DNA of 64,000 nucleotides. Source: CBDIDH01 sp965277595 (GTDB lineage: Bacteria > Planctomycetota > Planctomycetia > Isosphaerales > Isosphaeraceae). Position numbers and translations under genes: made by a program. Shown here in pieces: positions 1 through 9,900 of this stretch. Positions within the stretch are counted from its first letter, which is position 1; every line of letters begins with the position of its first letter. Location of the stretch: assembly GCA_965277595.1 (NCBI GenBank), contig CBDIDH010000002.1:1612001-1676000 (forward strand). Direction: 5' to 3'. The notes beneath the pieces were generated by a model. It searched no databases. It was not told where the DNA came from and saw only the letters and a list, made by a program, of their open reading frames with translations.

Positions 1-484
1 GCCCGGCTCCGAATCGGCCGTCTTCATGGACATCCTTCGGGACGCCGATCGACTCTCTCTCGCCGCGATGACCGACCAGCTTCAAGCCCTCGCCGTCTGC
101 GACATGACCAACAACACGCAATGGCGTGAGTTCAGCACGATCATTACCCGGTTCCCCCGGGCTCTCGCCGCGCTCCTCTTCCGGCTCCCGCTCGCCTTCC
201 CGTCGCTCTGGGTCAAGTATCGCGGCGGCGCCGTGATGATCAGCTCACCGGCCAAGTATGGCGTCGATATCGTTGCCGGTTCGTGGACGCACCCGCTGGG
301 CATCTCGTTCGGCCTGGTCAAGCCGCGCCCGGTCGTTGTTGGCTCGGAAATCGTCGCCCGGCCGACCTTCTTTCTGACCTTCAACGTGGACCGCCGCGTC
401 ATGTCGCGTGCCTCGGCCGCTCACTTCTTCCGCCGCGTGGTGGACCTTCTCGAACACGCGGGAACCACTCTCGACCGTCCTTGA
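1..484 (+). CDS. E2-like acyltransferase domain protein, 5' end outside the window
   Basis: The frame is open to the left edge, so the start is missing; an internal ATG lies at 26. The last 150 or so residues resemble the catalytic domain of 2-oxoacid dehydrogenase E2 (lipoyl acyltransferase, CAT-like fold), including MISSPAKYGVDIV and a GISFGLVKPRPVV stretch followed by a hydrophobic strand. The family normally ends with a DHRVxDG active-site motif. Here the equivalent is DRRVMSR, so the catalytic His and the DG are gone. It may be a non-catalytic relative or a different acyltransferase subgroup. No lipoyl or subunit-binding domain can be judged because the N-terminus is missing. Family assignment is an inference from these motifs. 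Confidence 0.6.
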   Translation, partial: PGSESAVFMDILRDADRLSLAAMTDQLQALAVCDMTNNTQWREFSTIITRFPRALAALLFRLPLAFPSLWVKYRGGAVMISSPAKYGVDIVAGSWTHPLGISFGLVKPRPVVVGSEIVARPTFFLTFNVDRRVMSRASAAHFFRRVVDLLEHAGTTLDRP

Positions 485-524
485 TCGTGATTCCCTCACG
501 CTTCGAGATCGACAAGCCGCGAAC

Positions 525-1415
525 TTAACCCGCGACGAGCCGCGCCCGGGTCTGCCCGGCCTCTTCGACGGGTGTGACGCCAAAGAGGCGTTTGAATTCC
601 CGGCTGAACTGCGAGGGGCTCTCGTAGCCGACCGAACGCGCGGCGGTCCCCGCGTTGTATCCGTCAAGGGCCATCAGGCGCCTGGCGTGGTCGAGCCGGA
701 TTCGCTTGAGGTACTGAAGCGGAGACGTGGCCGTGACGAGCTTGAAGTGGTGATGAAAGGCCGCGAGGCTCATTCCCGCCCGCCTGGCCAGTTCCTCGGC
801 ACTCACCGGCCGGGCGTAGTCGGTATGAAGGTGTTTCAAGACCCGGGCAATCCTCGCGAAATGGTCATCGCGGCTCGCCAGCGCGCGGAGCGCTCCGCCT
901 TGCTCGCCGAGAAGCACCCGATAGACGATCTCGCGGACCGTCTGCCGGCCGAGAATCCGGCTATCAACAGGGCATCTCAGGCATTCCAGCAACCGGTTCA
1001 CGGCGCCGACCATCTCCTCGGTCATCGGCGTCGACGAGATCCCTCGGGGCGTTGAACCGGTCGAAGAAAGAGGCTCATCCATCTCCAGCAACATCTCGCC
1101 AAGCAAGGTCGGCTCGACGTTGATCGCCACCAGAAGCAAGGGTTCCTCGGCGCTGGCCTCGGTCTCGCACTCGGCGGGCAAGGGGACCGACAAAACCAGA
1201 TAATTGAAGGCGTCGTACTGATAAACATCCTCGCCCAGATAGCCACGCTTCCGCCCCTGGCCGACGACCAGGATCTTCGGCTGATAGACGACGGGCGCCC
1301 GGGGACTCGGCTTCGAAACCCGGCTCACGGTCACGCCGTCCACCCGCGTCGGATGCGTTCCCTCATTGACGGCCACTTCGTCAAGAAGGCTCGCCAGTCG
1401 CCTGCGAGGGTCCAT
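525..1415 (-). CDS. AraC family transcriptional regulator
   Basis: A protein of 296 residues. The N-terminal half is the AraC-type effector-binding domain found in YqhC-like regulators (YQPKILVVGQGRKR near residue 43, VPLPAECE near 80). The C-terminal 100 residues hold two helix-turn-helix motifs (ELARRAGMSLAAFHHHFK and the second HTH around YESPSQFSREFKRLFG). The start at 1415 is chosen because a GAGAGGAAGG ribosome site lies just upstream; a longer frame to 1517 lacks one. It is divergent from the aldo/keto reductase at 1650, the usual arrangement for regulators of this type that control an adjacent oxidoreductase in response to electrophiles or aldehydes. That role is inferred from context. 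Confidence 0.9.
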   Translation of the reverse strand: MDPRRRLASLLDEVAVNEGTHPTRVDGVTVSRVSKPSPRAPVVYQPKILVVGQGRKRGYLGEDVYQYDAFNYLVLSVPLPAECETEASAEEPLLLVAINVEPTLLGEMLLEMDEPLSSTGSTPRGISSTPMTEEMVGAVNRLLECLRCPVDSRILGRQTVREIVYRVLLGEQGGALRALASRDDHFARIARVLKHLHTDYARPVSAEELARRAGMSLAAFHHHFKLVTATSPLQYLKRIRLDHARRLMALDGYNAGTAARSVGYESPSQFSREFKRLFGVTPVEEAGQTRARLVAG

Positions 1416-1649
1416 CGGGGCCTTCCTCTCATTCCTTCTCCGGTCTGATCGAGCGTCCTGGAGGATCAGGTTACAAACTTTCCCCTTGAATGGGTAGATT
1501 TCCCGGCCGAGAACCACGATTAGGCAAACACTTTGGAGGATCGTTCCTTTCCGCCGCCCTGGCTTTTCCCTTTAATGAACACCGGAGAAGGAGAGAAACG
1601 CACAAAGGGCCAGAACCATTTCTCGAACGCACGTCAAAAAGAGGGACAC

Positions 1650-2657
1650 ATGCAAACGCGCCAACTTGGTAAGAGTAACCTGAACGTCTCGACCCTGGGC
1701 CTTGGCTGCATGGGACTGAGCTTTGGTTATGGGCCGCCGGTCGAGAGGCAAGCGGGTCTCGCCCTGATCCGATCGGCCGTCGATCAGGGGGTGACCTTCT
1801 TTGATACCGCCGAGGTTTACGGTCCGTTCACGAACGAGGAACTCGTCGGCGAGGCGCTCGCCCCGGTCCGCGATCAGGTGGTGATTGCCTCGAAGTTCGG
1901 GTTTGACATCAATCCCCAGAACGACCCTCGCGGCATGAAGGGGCGGCCCGGCCTGAACAGTCGGCCCGAGCATATCAAGGAGGCCGTCGAGGGGTCGCTC
2001 AGGCGGCTGAGGATCGAGACGATTGACCTTCTCTATCAGCACAGGGTTGACCCCGACGTTCCCATCGAAGACGTCGCGGGCGCGGTGAAGGAACTGATCC
2101 AGGCGGGCAAGGTCCAGCATTTTGGACTCTCGGAAGCCGGAGTTCCGACGATCCGAAAGGCCCACGCGGTTCAGCCCCTTGCCGCCCTTCAGAGCGAATA
2201 CTCGTTGTGGACGCGCGAGCCCGAGGCCGAGGTCTTGCCGACCCTTGAAGAGCTGGGCATCGGCTTCGTCCCCTTCAGCCCTCTGGGTAAGGGGTTTCTC
2301 ACCGGAACGATCGACGAGACGACCCCACTCGATAGCGCCGATTTTCGCGGCGCGATCCCCCGGTTCACGCCCGAGGCGCGCAAGGCAAACTTCGCACTTG
2401 TCGAACTGCTCAAGAAGGTTGCCGTCCGCAAAAACGCCACGCCGGCCCAGATCGCCCTGGCCTGGCTGCTCGCGCAAAAGCCCTGGATCGTGCCGATTCC
2501 CGGGACAACGAAGCTTCATCGTCTCGAAGAAAACCTCGGCGCCTCGGCCATTGAACTGACCATCGAAGACCTCGACGAGATCGAGATCGCCGCCTCGGCC
2601 ATCACCGTGCAAGGGGCTCGCTACCCGGAACACCTCGAAAAGATGACCGGCCGCTGA
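1650..2657 (+). CDS. aldo/keto reductase
   Basis: A 335-residue NADPH-dependent oxidoreductase with a TIM-barrel fold. It opens MQTRQLGKSNLNVSTLGLGC and carries the family catalytic residues: Asp and Tyr in FFDTAEVYGP, Lys in IASKFGF and His in LLYQHRVDP. The NADP-binding end is seen in IPGTTKLHRLEENL. It groups with the YajO/AKR11-13-like reductases. The start at 1650 follows a GAGGGA ribosome site; an upstream in-frame ATG at 1533 has none. It is divergent from the AraC gene and followed by a small ORF and a cupin in the same direction. A role in reducing reactive aldehydes is an inference. Confidence 0.93.
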   Translation: MQTRQLGKSNLNVSTLGLGCMGLSFGYGPPVERQAGLALIRSAVDQGVTFFDTAEVYGPFTNEELVGEALAPVRDQVVIASKFGFDINPQNDPRGMKGRPGLNSRPEHIKEAVEGSLRRLRIETIDLLYQHRVDPDVPIEDVAGAVKELIQAGKVQHFGLSEAGVPTIRKAHAVQPLAALQSEYSLWTREPEAEVLPTLEELGIGFVPFSPLGKGFLTGTIDETTPLDSADFRGAIPRFTPEARKANFALVELLKKVAVRKNATPAQIALAWLLAQKPWIVPIPGTTKLHRLEENLGASAIELTIEDLDEIEIAASAITVQGARYPEHLEKMTGR

Positions 2658-2685
2658 ACGTCCATCAACGAAATGGAGACCACCG

Positions 2686-2982
2686 ATGAACGCCCGAACG
2701 CTCTCTGTCTCTGACCCGGCCCGGTTCGCGCGGGCGATCCGGGAGGTCGCTCGCGATGCCCATGAGACGCTGACGCATCCGGCCCCGCCCAGAGCCTTTC
2801 GTGAGCTTTCTCGACGCATCGAGATCCTCTTGAACGCCCTCGGCGAGAACCAGGGGGCTCCGGTCCGCGCCTGGCTGGAACGCCTTGGCCGCGACGTTGA
2901 TCTGTCCGCGAAGGCCCGGCACCGATCCTGCCGCGCCTTCTGCCTTTCGACGCGGGTACTCTCCGCCGCGACATCGCGGTAG
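2686..2982 (+). CDS. small hypothetical protein
   Basis: A possible 98-residue protein starting 28 bp after the aldo/keto reductase, with a GGAGA ribosome site before the ATG. Residues 1-72 have normal coding composition and predict as helical (FARAIREVARDAHETL, FRELSRRIEILLNAL). The last 25 residues are Arg/Ser/Cys-rich and look like out-of-frame sequence, so the gene may be frameshifted near 2905 or the true protein may end earlier. No family is recognised. It would be cotranscribed with the reductase and the cupin. Confidence 0.45.
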   Translation: MNARTLSVSDPARFARAIREVARDAHETLTHPAPPRAFRELSRRIEILLNALGENQGAPVRAWLERLGRDVDLSAKARHRSCRAFCLSTRVLSAATSR

Positions 2983-3033
2983 TCTATCTGTCTGCCCAGC
3001 GTCGGAAACCTGTCAGAACCACGGGAGACGACC

Positions 3034-3429
<396 letters not shown>

Positions 3430-3479
3430 CCTGTCGTCGCCTCCTTATTACATCCCAGTCTGGCAAGGCCGGGCGGTTC

Positions 3480-3800
3480 CTACTCAATACATGACCGATG
3501 ACCAAGGACCGATGACCGAAAAATGGTCGAAAAGGCTCTTGCCTGTCTTTCTGTTTTTTCCTTGGTCCTCGGTCCTTGGTCCTTGGTCCTTGGTCCTCGG
3601 TCCTCGGTCATCGGTCCTTGGTCCTCGGTCCTTGGTCCTCGGTCCTCGGTCCTCGGTCCTCGGTCCTCGGTCCTTGGTCATCGGTCCTCGGTCCTCGGTC
3701 CTTGGTCATCGGTCCTTGGTCATCGGTCCTTGGTCATCGGTCCTTGGTCATCGGTCCTTGGTCCTCGGTCCTTCCCGAGAAGGACTCCCCTGGCAAGGAA
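3480..3800. repeat. palindromic heptad-repeat element (copy 1)
   Basis: It sits between the convergent cupin and tolC genes. A short left arm reads GACCGATGACC-type heptads (about 3491-3521). The loop contains GGCTCTTGCCTG, a sequence shared with other copies. The right arm is about 29 heptads of GGTCCTC/GGTCCTT/GGTCATC type (about 3562-3776), followed by CCCGAGAAGGA, a degenerate version of the terminal repeat seen at 39868. The tolC reading frame runs into the right arm and stops at the TGA of a heptad at 3748-3750. Confidence 0.9.
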
Positions 3801-5304
3801 CGGCCGGCGGCTGGCCAAGCGCCCGATAGAGGCGGAACTGAGCCCGATTGTACGCCAGGACGGCGTTGAGGTAGTCGGTCCGTGCCTGCGCGAGGGCCTG
3901 GATCGGCTGAAGGACCTCGATCGGCCGGGTCGCGCCGGGAAGGCCGCCGCCGCGGCGGATGTTCGTCAGGTTGAGTTCCAGCGATTCGGTCGCCTCGGTC
4001 ACCGACTCCCGCGCCTCGTCCATCCAGGTCGACGCGGCGAGCCTGGCCTTAAATGAGGCGACGACGTCGTTGGCCACCTGCGCTTGAACCCGAACCAGAT
4101 CAATATCGGCGATCCGCCGCTGAGCCTCCGCGCCGCGGCGGACGCCTCGATCGACAAGGCCAAGGCCGCGCAGGTCCCAGAAAAGGCTCGCCGCGAAATC
4201 GCTCCGACCGCCGAAGTTGCCGAGCGTGGCGTTCTGCCCGCCGCCAAAGCCCGCCCCCGAGTAAGACACCGCCAGACTCGGCACAAACGGCCGAAGGTTC
4301 GCCTGCTTCAGCCTGAGAACCGCCGCCTCGACGAGTTCCCGGGCCTGAGCCAATTCGGGCCGATTGCGCCAGCCTTGACAGATCAGGTCGTCGAGCGGAA
4401 TCGCGTCGGCGACGAGTCGCACCACGGTCTCGGCCGGCTCGACCGGAGCTACCACGACGTGCGGGTCGAGCAAGAGCGGGCGCACCAGGTTGGCTGAGGC
4501 GACCTCGAATCGCCCCGTCGCCGATCGGACAGCCCCTCGACGGCTCCGTTGCTCGGTGAGAATCCGCCGATGATCGGCCTCCAGACCCGCGCCCGATCGG
4601 GCGAAGGTGCCCGTCAAGGCCGCGAGTGTCTCGGCGTTTCTCGCGGCCTCGCGGGCAATCGCCAGCGAACCGGCGGCAAGCTGAAGATCAAAATAGGCTT
4701 CCGAGACCGCCAGAAGCGCATTGTTCGTGGCGACCCGAACCGCCGCGTCGTTCGCCGCGATGATCCGCCGCGCCGCCTTCGTTCCGTAAATCGCGTCCGA
4801 GATCCTCAAGACCCCGCTGAGGCCGTTGAGCGGCGGATAACCACTCCCCGGCGGCGGCGAGGCGAAACTATTGGCCAGACTCGCCGTCGTGCCGATCGAG
4901 AGTGAGTCTCGGTGGACCGTGGCGACCTGGCCGTTGATCGCCTGAACCTGGCCGTCGAGCCGGTAATAAGTCGGCCCTGTGAAGATACTGGGGAGCCAGA
5001 GCCCCCGGGCCTGATCCAGCTCGCCCAATGCCTGCGCGACCCGCTGCCGGGCCGTCGCGATGTCAAGGTCGCGCGCTCCGGCCAGTCGAAGGGCACTCGC
5101 CAGATCAATCGGCTGAATCGCCTGCCCGGGAATCAAGGTCGTGGCGATCGGGTCGGCCGCCCGCCTCGAATCGAGATGCGCGACGTCCGGCAAGGGCAGG
5201 GGGATGGTTGGCGATGGCCCCGACCCCTCGCCCGCGCCGAGCAAGAAAAAGACGATCGCCGGGACGATCCGCCCCGCGATCCTTCTTCCTGTTCCCGTGC
5301 GCAT
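3748..5304 (-). CDS. TolC family outer membrane efflux protein
   Basis: A protein of 518 residues with a hydrophobic N-terminal export signal (RIVPAIVFFLLGAGEG). It has the two repeated TolC/OEP helical blocks: ASALRLAGARDLDIATARQRV near the N-terminus and RNRPELAQARELVEAAVLRLKQANLRPFVPSLAVSYS in the second half. It would form the outer membrane channel of the RND pump encoded upstream on the same strand. The start at 5304 follows an AGGGAGG ribosome site; an ATG at 5334 is less likely. The last residues (GPRTKDR) and the stop codon come from the heptad-repeat element, so the original C-terminus has been altered by it. A second repeat element separates this gene from the adaptor gene. Confidence 0.9.
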   Translation of the reverse strand: MRTGTGRRIAGRIVPAIVFFLLGAGEGSGPSPTIPLPLPDVAHLDSRRAADPIATTLIPGQAIQPIDLASALRLAGARDLDIATARQRVAQALGELDQARGLWLPSIFTGPTYYRLDGQVQAINGQVATVHRDSLSIGTTASLANSFASPPPGSGYPPLNGLSGVLRISDAIYGTKAARRIIAANDAAVRVATNNALLAVSEAYFDLQLAAGSLAIAREAARNAETLAALTGTFARSGAGLEADHRRILTEQRSRRGAVRSATGRFEVASANLVRPLLLDPHVVVAPVEPAETVVRLVADAIPLDDLICQGWRNRPELAQARELVEAAVLRLKQANLRPFVPSLAVSYSGAGFGGGQNATLGNFGGRSDFAASLFWDLRGLGLVDRGVRRGAEAQRRIADIDLVRVQAQVANDVVASFKARLAASTWMDEARESVTEATESLELNLTNIRRGGGLPGATRPIEVLQPIQALAQARTDYLNAVLAYNRAQFRLYRALGQPPAVPCQGSPSREGPRTKDR

Positions 5305-5384
5305 GCGACGGCCCTCCCTGGCCCTCTCTCCCATGTCGGCCTCGGCCTGTCAGGAGGTTCCACCCCCTTTTCTGGACACTCGCC

Positions 5385-5514
5385 CAGGGCCGCTACCTTC
5401 TCAATTCATGACCGATGACCAAGAAGCGACGCCGTTGCTTATTCTGCCTGATCCTGATTCTTCTTGGTCATCGGTCCTTGGTCCTCGGTCATTCCCGAAC
5501 CGGAAACCGCCCTG
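5385..5514. repeat. palindromic heptad-repeat element (copy 2)
   Basis: It lies inside the efflux operon between the adaptor stop (5604) and the tolC start (5304). The ends are imperfect inverted repeats, CAGGGCCGCTACCTTCTC at 5385-5402 and the reverse of it, GAACCGGAAACCGCCCTG, at 5497-5514. The arms are short: ATGACCGATGACCAAG on the left and TTGGTCATCGGTCC on the right. It is the smallest clear copy with both ends. Confidence 0.85.
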
Positions 5515-5603
5515 GACCATCTCCTTTTTCGATTCGATCCCGCCCGCCGCATCAATCGCTCCACGGCGCAAACCCGCGAACGAGACCGATTTTGCGGCCT
5601 GGT

Positions 5604-6941
5604 TCAATTCTTCGGCCGCGACGCGGACTCGGGCTTGATCCTCTCAACCGGCTGACCGTCGGCAAGGCCGGAGACGTTCGCCTCGACAATGTCGTCATCA
5701 ACGGTCAGGCCCGAGACAACCTCGGTGCGCTTGCCGTCGACAAGGCCGACCCGGATCGCCTTGCGAACCGCCCGGTTGCCGACGACGGCCACGCAGAACG
5801 ATGTCGGCCCGTCGTTGCCGATCGCGGTCGTCGGCAGGGTCAGGGCGTTCGGGTGTTCCTCGGCGATGATCGCCGCATAGGCATAAAGCCCCGGGCGCAA
5901 AAGGCCATCGGCATTCGGCAGGTCGATCTCGGTCAGGAGCGTCCGGGTTGTCGCGTCGAGCGCCCAGGCGGTCCGGGTCACCTTGCCGGGAAACTTGCGG
6001 CCGTCGAGAGCGGGCAAGCGGATCTCGGCCGCGTCGCCCGCGTTGACGAACGGAGCGTCGGCCTCGGGCACGCCGACCGAGATCGTGACCCGGTCGAACC
6101 GGGCGAGGACCAGGAGCGGCTCGGTTGAGGTGCCCGGCGTCGTCAACTGGCCGGTATCGACCTTGCGGCGAATCACGACGCCGTCGTAAGGCGCGCTGAG
6201 CCGGCAATAGCGGTCCATCGCCTCGGCCCGTTCGGCCTCGAACCGGGCGACATCGACCTGAGAGACGGCCGCGGCGACGTCCAGTTGAGCCTTCTCGCGT
6301 CGAGCCCGGAACTCGGCCAGGGCGGCCTCGGCCGACTTGACCTGCGCCCGGACCTCATCGCGGCTCGCCTCCGCCGCGCGGAGCTTGCTTCGCGTCTCGT
6401 CGAGCAAGGTGCCGGTCTGGGCGCGCTCCTGAAAAAGCTGTTCGATGCGTCGGAATTCCGCTTGCCAGCGCGCGACGTCCGCCTCGGCGCGCTGAATCCC
6501 CGCCTCGAACTCGTTGACCCTCGCCTCGGCGCTGGCGACCTCCGCCCGAGAGACCACGACGGCCCCCTCGGCCTGCCTCGTCTCGGCCTCGGCCTCTTCG
6601 ATCGAGGCGCGTTTCTGCTTCAGGTCGGCCGCGACCTCGGGCACGTCGATCTCGGCGAGCAGGTCCCCCTTCTTCACCCGGTCGCCAATGTCGACGCAAA
6701 CCTTGCGCACGTAGCCGGCGACCTTGGCATGAATCGGCGTGACCTCGAACGCCTCGATCTGGCCAGGCTCCTCGGCTGTGCGTCGCACGGTCAGGCGCTC
6801 GGGACGGACCGTCGCCACGCGAACGACCATCGCCGCGGCCGAGGTCGCCGAGGTCTCGCCGTCGGGCCTCTCACAGGCCGAGGCCAGGAGACAGACGTTG
6901 AGAATCACCAGTCTCGTATTCCGTTCAACAACCCGATTCAT
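5604..6941 (-). CDS. RND efflux periplasmic adaptor (membrane fusion protein)
   Basis: A protein of 445 residues. It opens with a lipoprotein-like signal (RLVILNVCLLASAC, Cys23). A split biotinyl-lipoyl domain follows (VAGYVRKVCVDIGDRVKKGD ... YDGVVIRRKVDTGQL), then a long alpha-helical hairpin rich in Glu, Ala and Arg (roughly residues 95-230), then beta-barrel and membrane-proximal domains. It would link the inner-membrane pump to TolC. Its ATG overlaps the TGA of the pump gene at 6941 (ATGA), so the two are translationally coupled. The much longer upstream frame to 7253 is a shadow of the pump gene. Confidence 0.93.
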   Translation of the reverse strand: MNRVVERNTRLVILNVCLLASACERPDGETSATSAAAMVVRVATVRPERLTVRRTAEEPGQIEAFEVTPIHAKVAGYVRKVCVDIGDRVKKGDLLAEIDVPEVAADLKQKRASIEEAEAETRQAEGAVVVSRAEVASAEARVNEFEAGIQRAEADVARWQAEFRRIEQLFQERAQTGTLLDETRSKLRAAEASRDEVRAQVKSAEAALAEFRARREKAQLDVAAAVSQVDVARFEAERAEAMDRYCRLSAPYDGVVIRRKVDTGQLTTPGTSTEPLLVLARFDRVTISVGVPEADAPFVNAGDAAEIRLPALDGRKFPGKVTRTAWALDATTRTLLTEIDLPNADGLLRPGLYAYAAIIAEEHPNALTLPTTAIGNDGPTSFCVAVVGNRAVRKAIRVGLVDGKRTEVVSGLTVDDDIVEANVSGLADGQPVERIKPESASRPKN

Positions 6942-9900
6942 CAATGGATTCCCGAGGGATGCGGGTCGCCTTTGTGAGGTGGTTCCGCCTCGCTGACGTC
7001 GCCGTTGGCCGAGACCGCCCGATTTGCGACGGACCTTACAAAATAGCGGCTTTCCGGGTCGTCCGGGTCCATCGAGGCCGACGCTCGCCCGACGCCCCCT
7101 TGAACCAGTGCGAAGACGGCCGGCAAGACGCCAAGCGTGGCGATCGTGGCCGCGATCAGACCGCCGATGACCGCCCGTCCCAGCGGGGCCGATTGCGCGC
7201 CCCCTTCGCCCCAGCCAAGGGCCAGCGGCATCATTCCGGCCGACATCGCGCAACTGGTCATCAAGATCGGCCTGAGCCGCCCCCGAGCCCCGACGATCGC
7301 CCCCCGCGCCGCTCTTGAACCCCCTTCGTGATCGATCGCGTCCACGCGGCGTTGACGCTCGGCGAAGGTGACCAGAAGAATCGCGTTGGCGACGGCGACA
7401 CCCACCGCCATGATCGACCCATTGAACGACTGAATGTTGATCGTTGTTCCCGAAATCCAGAGCATCACCACCACCCCCGAGACTACCGCCGGAACGGTCG
7501 AGAGCGTGACGACCGCCAGCCGCGCCGACTGGAAATTGGCGATCAAAAGGAGCAAGATCACCACGACCGCCATCACCAGGCCGATCGAGAGCCCGCTGAG
7601 CATCTCTTGCATCGGCGCGATCTGGCCGCGAACCTCCACGCTAACCCCTTTCGGCGGCGTTCCGGCTCGCTCAATCGCCCGCGCGACCTGGCGGGCGACC
7701 CGGCCCAGGTCCTCGCCCGCGATGTTGGCGGTGAGGCTGATCGAGCGTTTCATGTTATATCGATCGATCTCGCCAGGCATCGTCCCGCGTCGGACACTGG
7801 CGACGTCGCGGAGCAGCAGCGAAGGCCCTCCCGACCGTGGAATCGGCAGCGTTTCCACCTGTCTGGCCGAATCCATCAAGGCGATCGGGATTTCCACCTG
7901 AACCTGATAACCGATCCCGGTCTTCGGGTCTGGCCAGTAGTTTGGAACGACGAAGCGGCTCGACGACGTCGCCGTGACGAGCGACCGCGCGATCTCATCG
8001 ACCGTCACGCCGCTGATTCCCGCTTTTTCGCGATCAATCGCCACGGCGACGGTCGGATAATCCAGCGCCTGGGCGTATTGAAGATCACGGAGCGCCGGAA
8101 TTTTGGCGAGTTCGTCGCGGACCTTCGCGGCAAAGGCGCGGTCGTCGCTGAAGTTGGAACCGGTGATCGCCACCTCGACGGGCGTCGGCGAGCCGAAGCT
8201 CATTACCTCGCTGACGATATCGGCCGGCTCGAACGAGAACTGCGCGCCCGGCATCTCGCGGCCAAGGCGCGCCCGGAGGCGTTGGGTCAGGCCCTCGACA
8301 TCGACGCGGCTCCCTCGCCGCAGGGCGACCCTGAGCCGGACGTCTTCCGGCCCGCCGGTCCATTGATAGATGGCGTTGATGGGATAGCTCGACGGAATCA
8401 GGCCGACGTAACCGACCGAGATCTCGACCCCTTGAGCGCCGACCTCCTTGCGAATCGCCTCCAGCGCGGCGCGGGCGATCTGCTCGGTCTTCTCGATCCG
8501 CGTTCCGGTCGGCGCCTTGATCCGAACCTGAAACCGGCCGGCGTCGACTCTCGGGAAGATCTCCATCCCCAACCCTCGGCCAAGCCCGAAGATCAGAACC
8601 GCCGAGACCGCGAGATAGACCGGCACGACAATCCCGCGAAGGCGAACGATCGGTTCCAGGCGTCGACCGTAAGCCCTGGCGAAGCGTTCAAACCGCGACG
8701 GTCCGACGTCCCGGCGCGACGCCCTGAGCAGCCAGACCGAGAGCACGGGCACGAACGTACTGGAGAGCAAATACGACGAGACCATCGCGAAGCCGACGGC
8801 CAGCGATAGCGGCGCGAACAACGCCTGCGCCGCCCCTTGCATGAAAACCGAGGGAATGAAGACCGCCAGAATGCAGAGCATCGCCAGCAGTCGAGGCACG
8901 GCCGTATCCAAATTCCCCTGGCGGACCGCCCGCGCGAGATTGTCTGTCTCTTGCATCCGGGCGTGAATGTTTTCGATCTCGACCGTCGCCTCGTCGACGA
9001 GGATGCCGATCGCCAGCGCGAGGCCGCCGAGCGTCATCAGGTTGATCGTCTGCCCGGTGAGCCAGAGCGCGACCAGTGCGCCCGAGATCGCGAAGGGAAT
9101 GTTCAAAACAACCACCAGGGCGCTCCGCCAGTCGCGGAGGAAGACAAAGACCATCAGCCCGGTGAGCAAGGCGCCCAGAAGCCCTTCGGTCGCCAGGCTG
9201 GTCATGGCGTTGGTCACCGTCGGCGACTGGTCAAAGGCAAAGCTCACGTGGATGTCGTCGGGCAAGACGGCCTGCATCGTCGGCAAGGCGGCCCGCACGT
9301 TCTTGACGACCGAGAGCGTCGAGGCATCGGCCCGCTTCGTCACCAGGATGTACACCGCCCGCCGCCCGTTGACGAGCGCGTAGCCGGTCGTGACGTCCGA
9401 GGCGTCTTGCACGGTCGCGAGATCGCGAAGGTAAACCGTCGGGCTGACACCCGGGCGAATGGGAATGGTTTTCAGCTCGTCAACCTGCTTGACGAGCGAG
9501 TTCACCGGCACGATCGGCATCTCGTCGCCGATCCTGAGGTTTCCCGAGGGACTGATCACGTTGCCTGTCGTCAGCGCCTTCAAGACCTCGTCGGGCGAGA
9601 CCTTGTACGACCGCAGTCGGTCCGGGTCGACCCGAACAACGACGGTCCGCTGACTCCCTCCAAACGGTGGCGGGGCCGAGACGCCCGGCAGACTCGCGAA
9701 CATCGGCCGGACCTTGAAGAGGGCCTGGTCCTGGATCTCGCCGATGCTTCGGGTCTCGCTCGAAAGCACGAGATAGCCGACCGGAACGCTCCCGGCGTCA
9801 AATCGGGTGATGAAGGGCGAGACCGTTCCCGGCGGCATGAAGGCACGGCTCCGGGTGACGTAGCCGATCGTCTCGGCCATCGCCTGCGCCATGTTGGTGC

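Noticed and set aside
1480..1520. AATGGGTAGATTTC shared by the region upstream of the AraC gene and the IS4 remnant at 33087
   Set aside because: Only 14 bases match and the surrounding protein frame does not continue as transposase. It could be a tiny remnant but is not enough to call.
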